Assembly: GCA_023247285.1 (NCBI GenBank)
Contig: JAHFGU010000126.1
Location: forward strand, 1-5,042
Direction: 5' to 3'
Length of the DNA stretch: 5,042 bases
Source of the DNA: Candidatus Omnitrophota bacterium
GTDB taxonomy: Bacteria > Omnitrophota > Koll11 > Aquiviventales > Aquiviventaceae
This document shows positions 4,839 to 5,042 of the stretch, piece by piece (the first letter of the stretch is position 1; every line of letters starts with the position of its first letter). The notes beneath the pieces were generated by a model that was given only the letters and a program-made list of their open reading frames with translations, ran no database searches and was not told the origin of the DNA. Both the position numbers and the translations under genes were made by a program.

Positions 4839-5042
4839 TCACGCGGTGAAGCGCTGGAAGACGACGGTGGCGTTGTGGCCGCCAAACCCGAGGGAGTTGG
4901 AGAGGGCCGCGTCCACGCGGTGCTGGCGGGCCTGGTTCGGCACGTAATCGAGGTCGCAGGACGGATCCGGGTGCTCGTAGTTCACCGTGGGCGGCAGCAC
5001 GCCGTGGACGATCGCCAGCACGGAGATGATGGCCTCGACGCC
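4839..5042 (-). CDS. fabF: 3-oxoacyl-[acyl-carrier-protein] synthase II, C-terminal end (partial)
   Basis: Only the last 67 codons are present; the gene continues past the right edge of the window. The translation begins [18 protein letters not shown], runs through a [11 protein letters not shown] segment and ends with [17 protein letters not shown], followed by a short tail and a TGA stop. This is the standard C-terminus of KAS II, including the glycine-rich GFGG gating loop before the last beta strand. The family condenses malonyl-ACP with acyl-ACP in cytoplasmic fatty acid elongation. The catalytic Cys and both His residues lie upstream and cannot be checked. The stop is only 24 bp before the gspE start on the same strand, so co-transcription with the secretion genes is likely. 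KAS I (FabB) or a polyketide-type KAS is less likely because the DLDYVPN-AR segment is typical of FabF. Confidence 0.93.
   Translation of the reverse strand, partial: GVEAIISVLAIVHGVLPPTVNYEHPDPSCDLDYVPNQARQHRVDAALSNSLGFGGHNATVVFQRFTA

Overview
All genes in this window lie on the minus strand and form most of a type II secretion (general secretory pathway) operon from a Gram-negative-type bacterium of high G+C content. Reading along the minus strand, the order is the 3' end of fabF (KAS II of fatty acid synthesis), gspE, gspF, gspG, gspH, gspI and the 5' part of gspJ, which runs off the window at position 1. No taxon-specific marker is present, so the host cannot be named. The base composition and the fabF-gspE linkage do not match the enterobacterial arrangement. 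An uncultivated or environmental lineage is plausible but is only a guess.

The layout is compact. fabF stops 24 bp before gspE. gspE and gspF are separated by 34 bp that are unusually AT-rich. gspG/gspH, gspH/gspI and gspI/gspJ overlap by 26, 65 and 10 bp, as expected for translational coupling. GspE is the cytoplasmic secretion ATPase and GspF the inner-membrane platform protein it works with. GspG is the major pseudopilin, and GspH, GspI and GspJ are minor pseudopilins that build or cap the periplasmic pseudopilus. gspK, gspL, gspM, gspC and gspD and the prepilin peptidase are not in the window.

The one break in this compact layout lies between gspF and the conserved part of gspG. It is about 330 bp (1571-1900), bounded by a perfect 24-bp inverted repeat and almost entirely made of nested palindromes, including a cloverleaf-like fold at 1665-1750. 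It sits exactly where the cleaved leader of the GspG prepilin should be encoded. It stays open in the gspG frame back to an ATG that overlaps the gspF stop as ATGA. It therefore looks like a palindromic repeat element inserted at the gspF/gspG junction, giving GspG either a very long leader (31 or 107 residues) or an unusual start. This is the main novelty of the window. Smaller points are a MshEN-like N-terminal domain of GspE with altered ligand-motif positions, a possible extended -10 promoter directly before gspF, and an Ala at the -1 cleavage position of GspJ.
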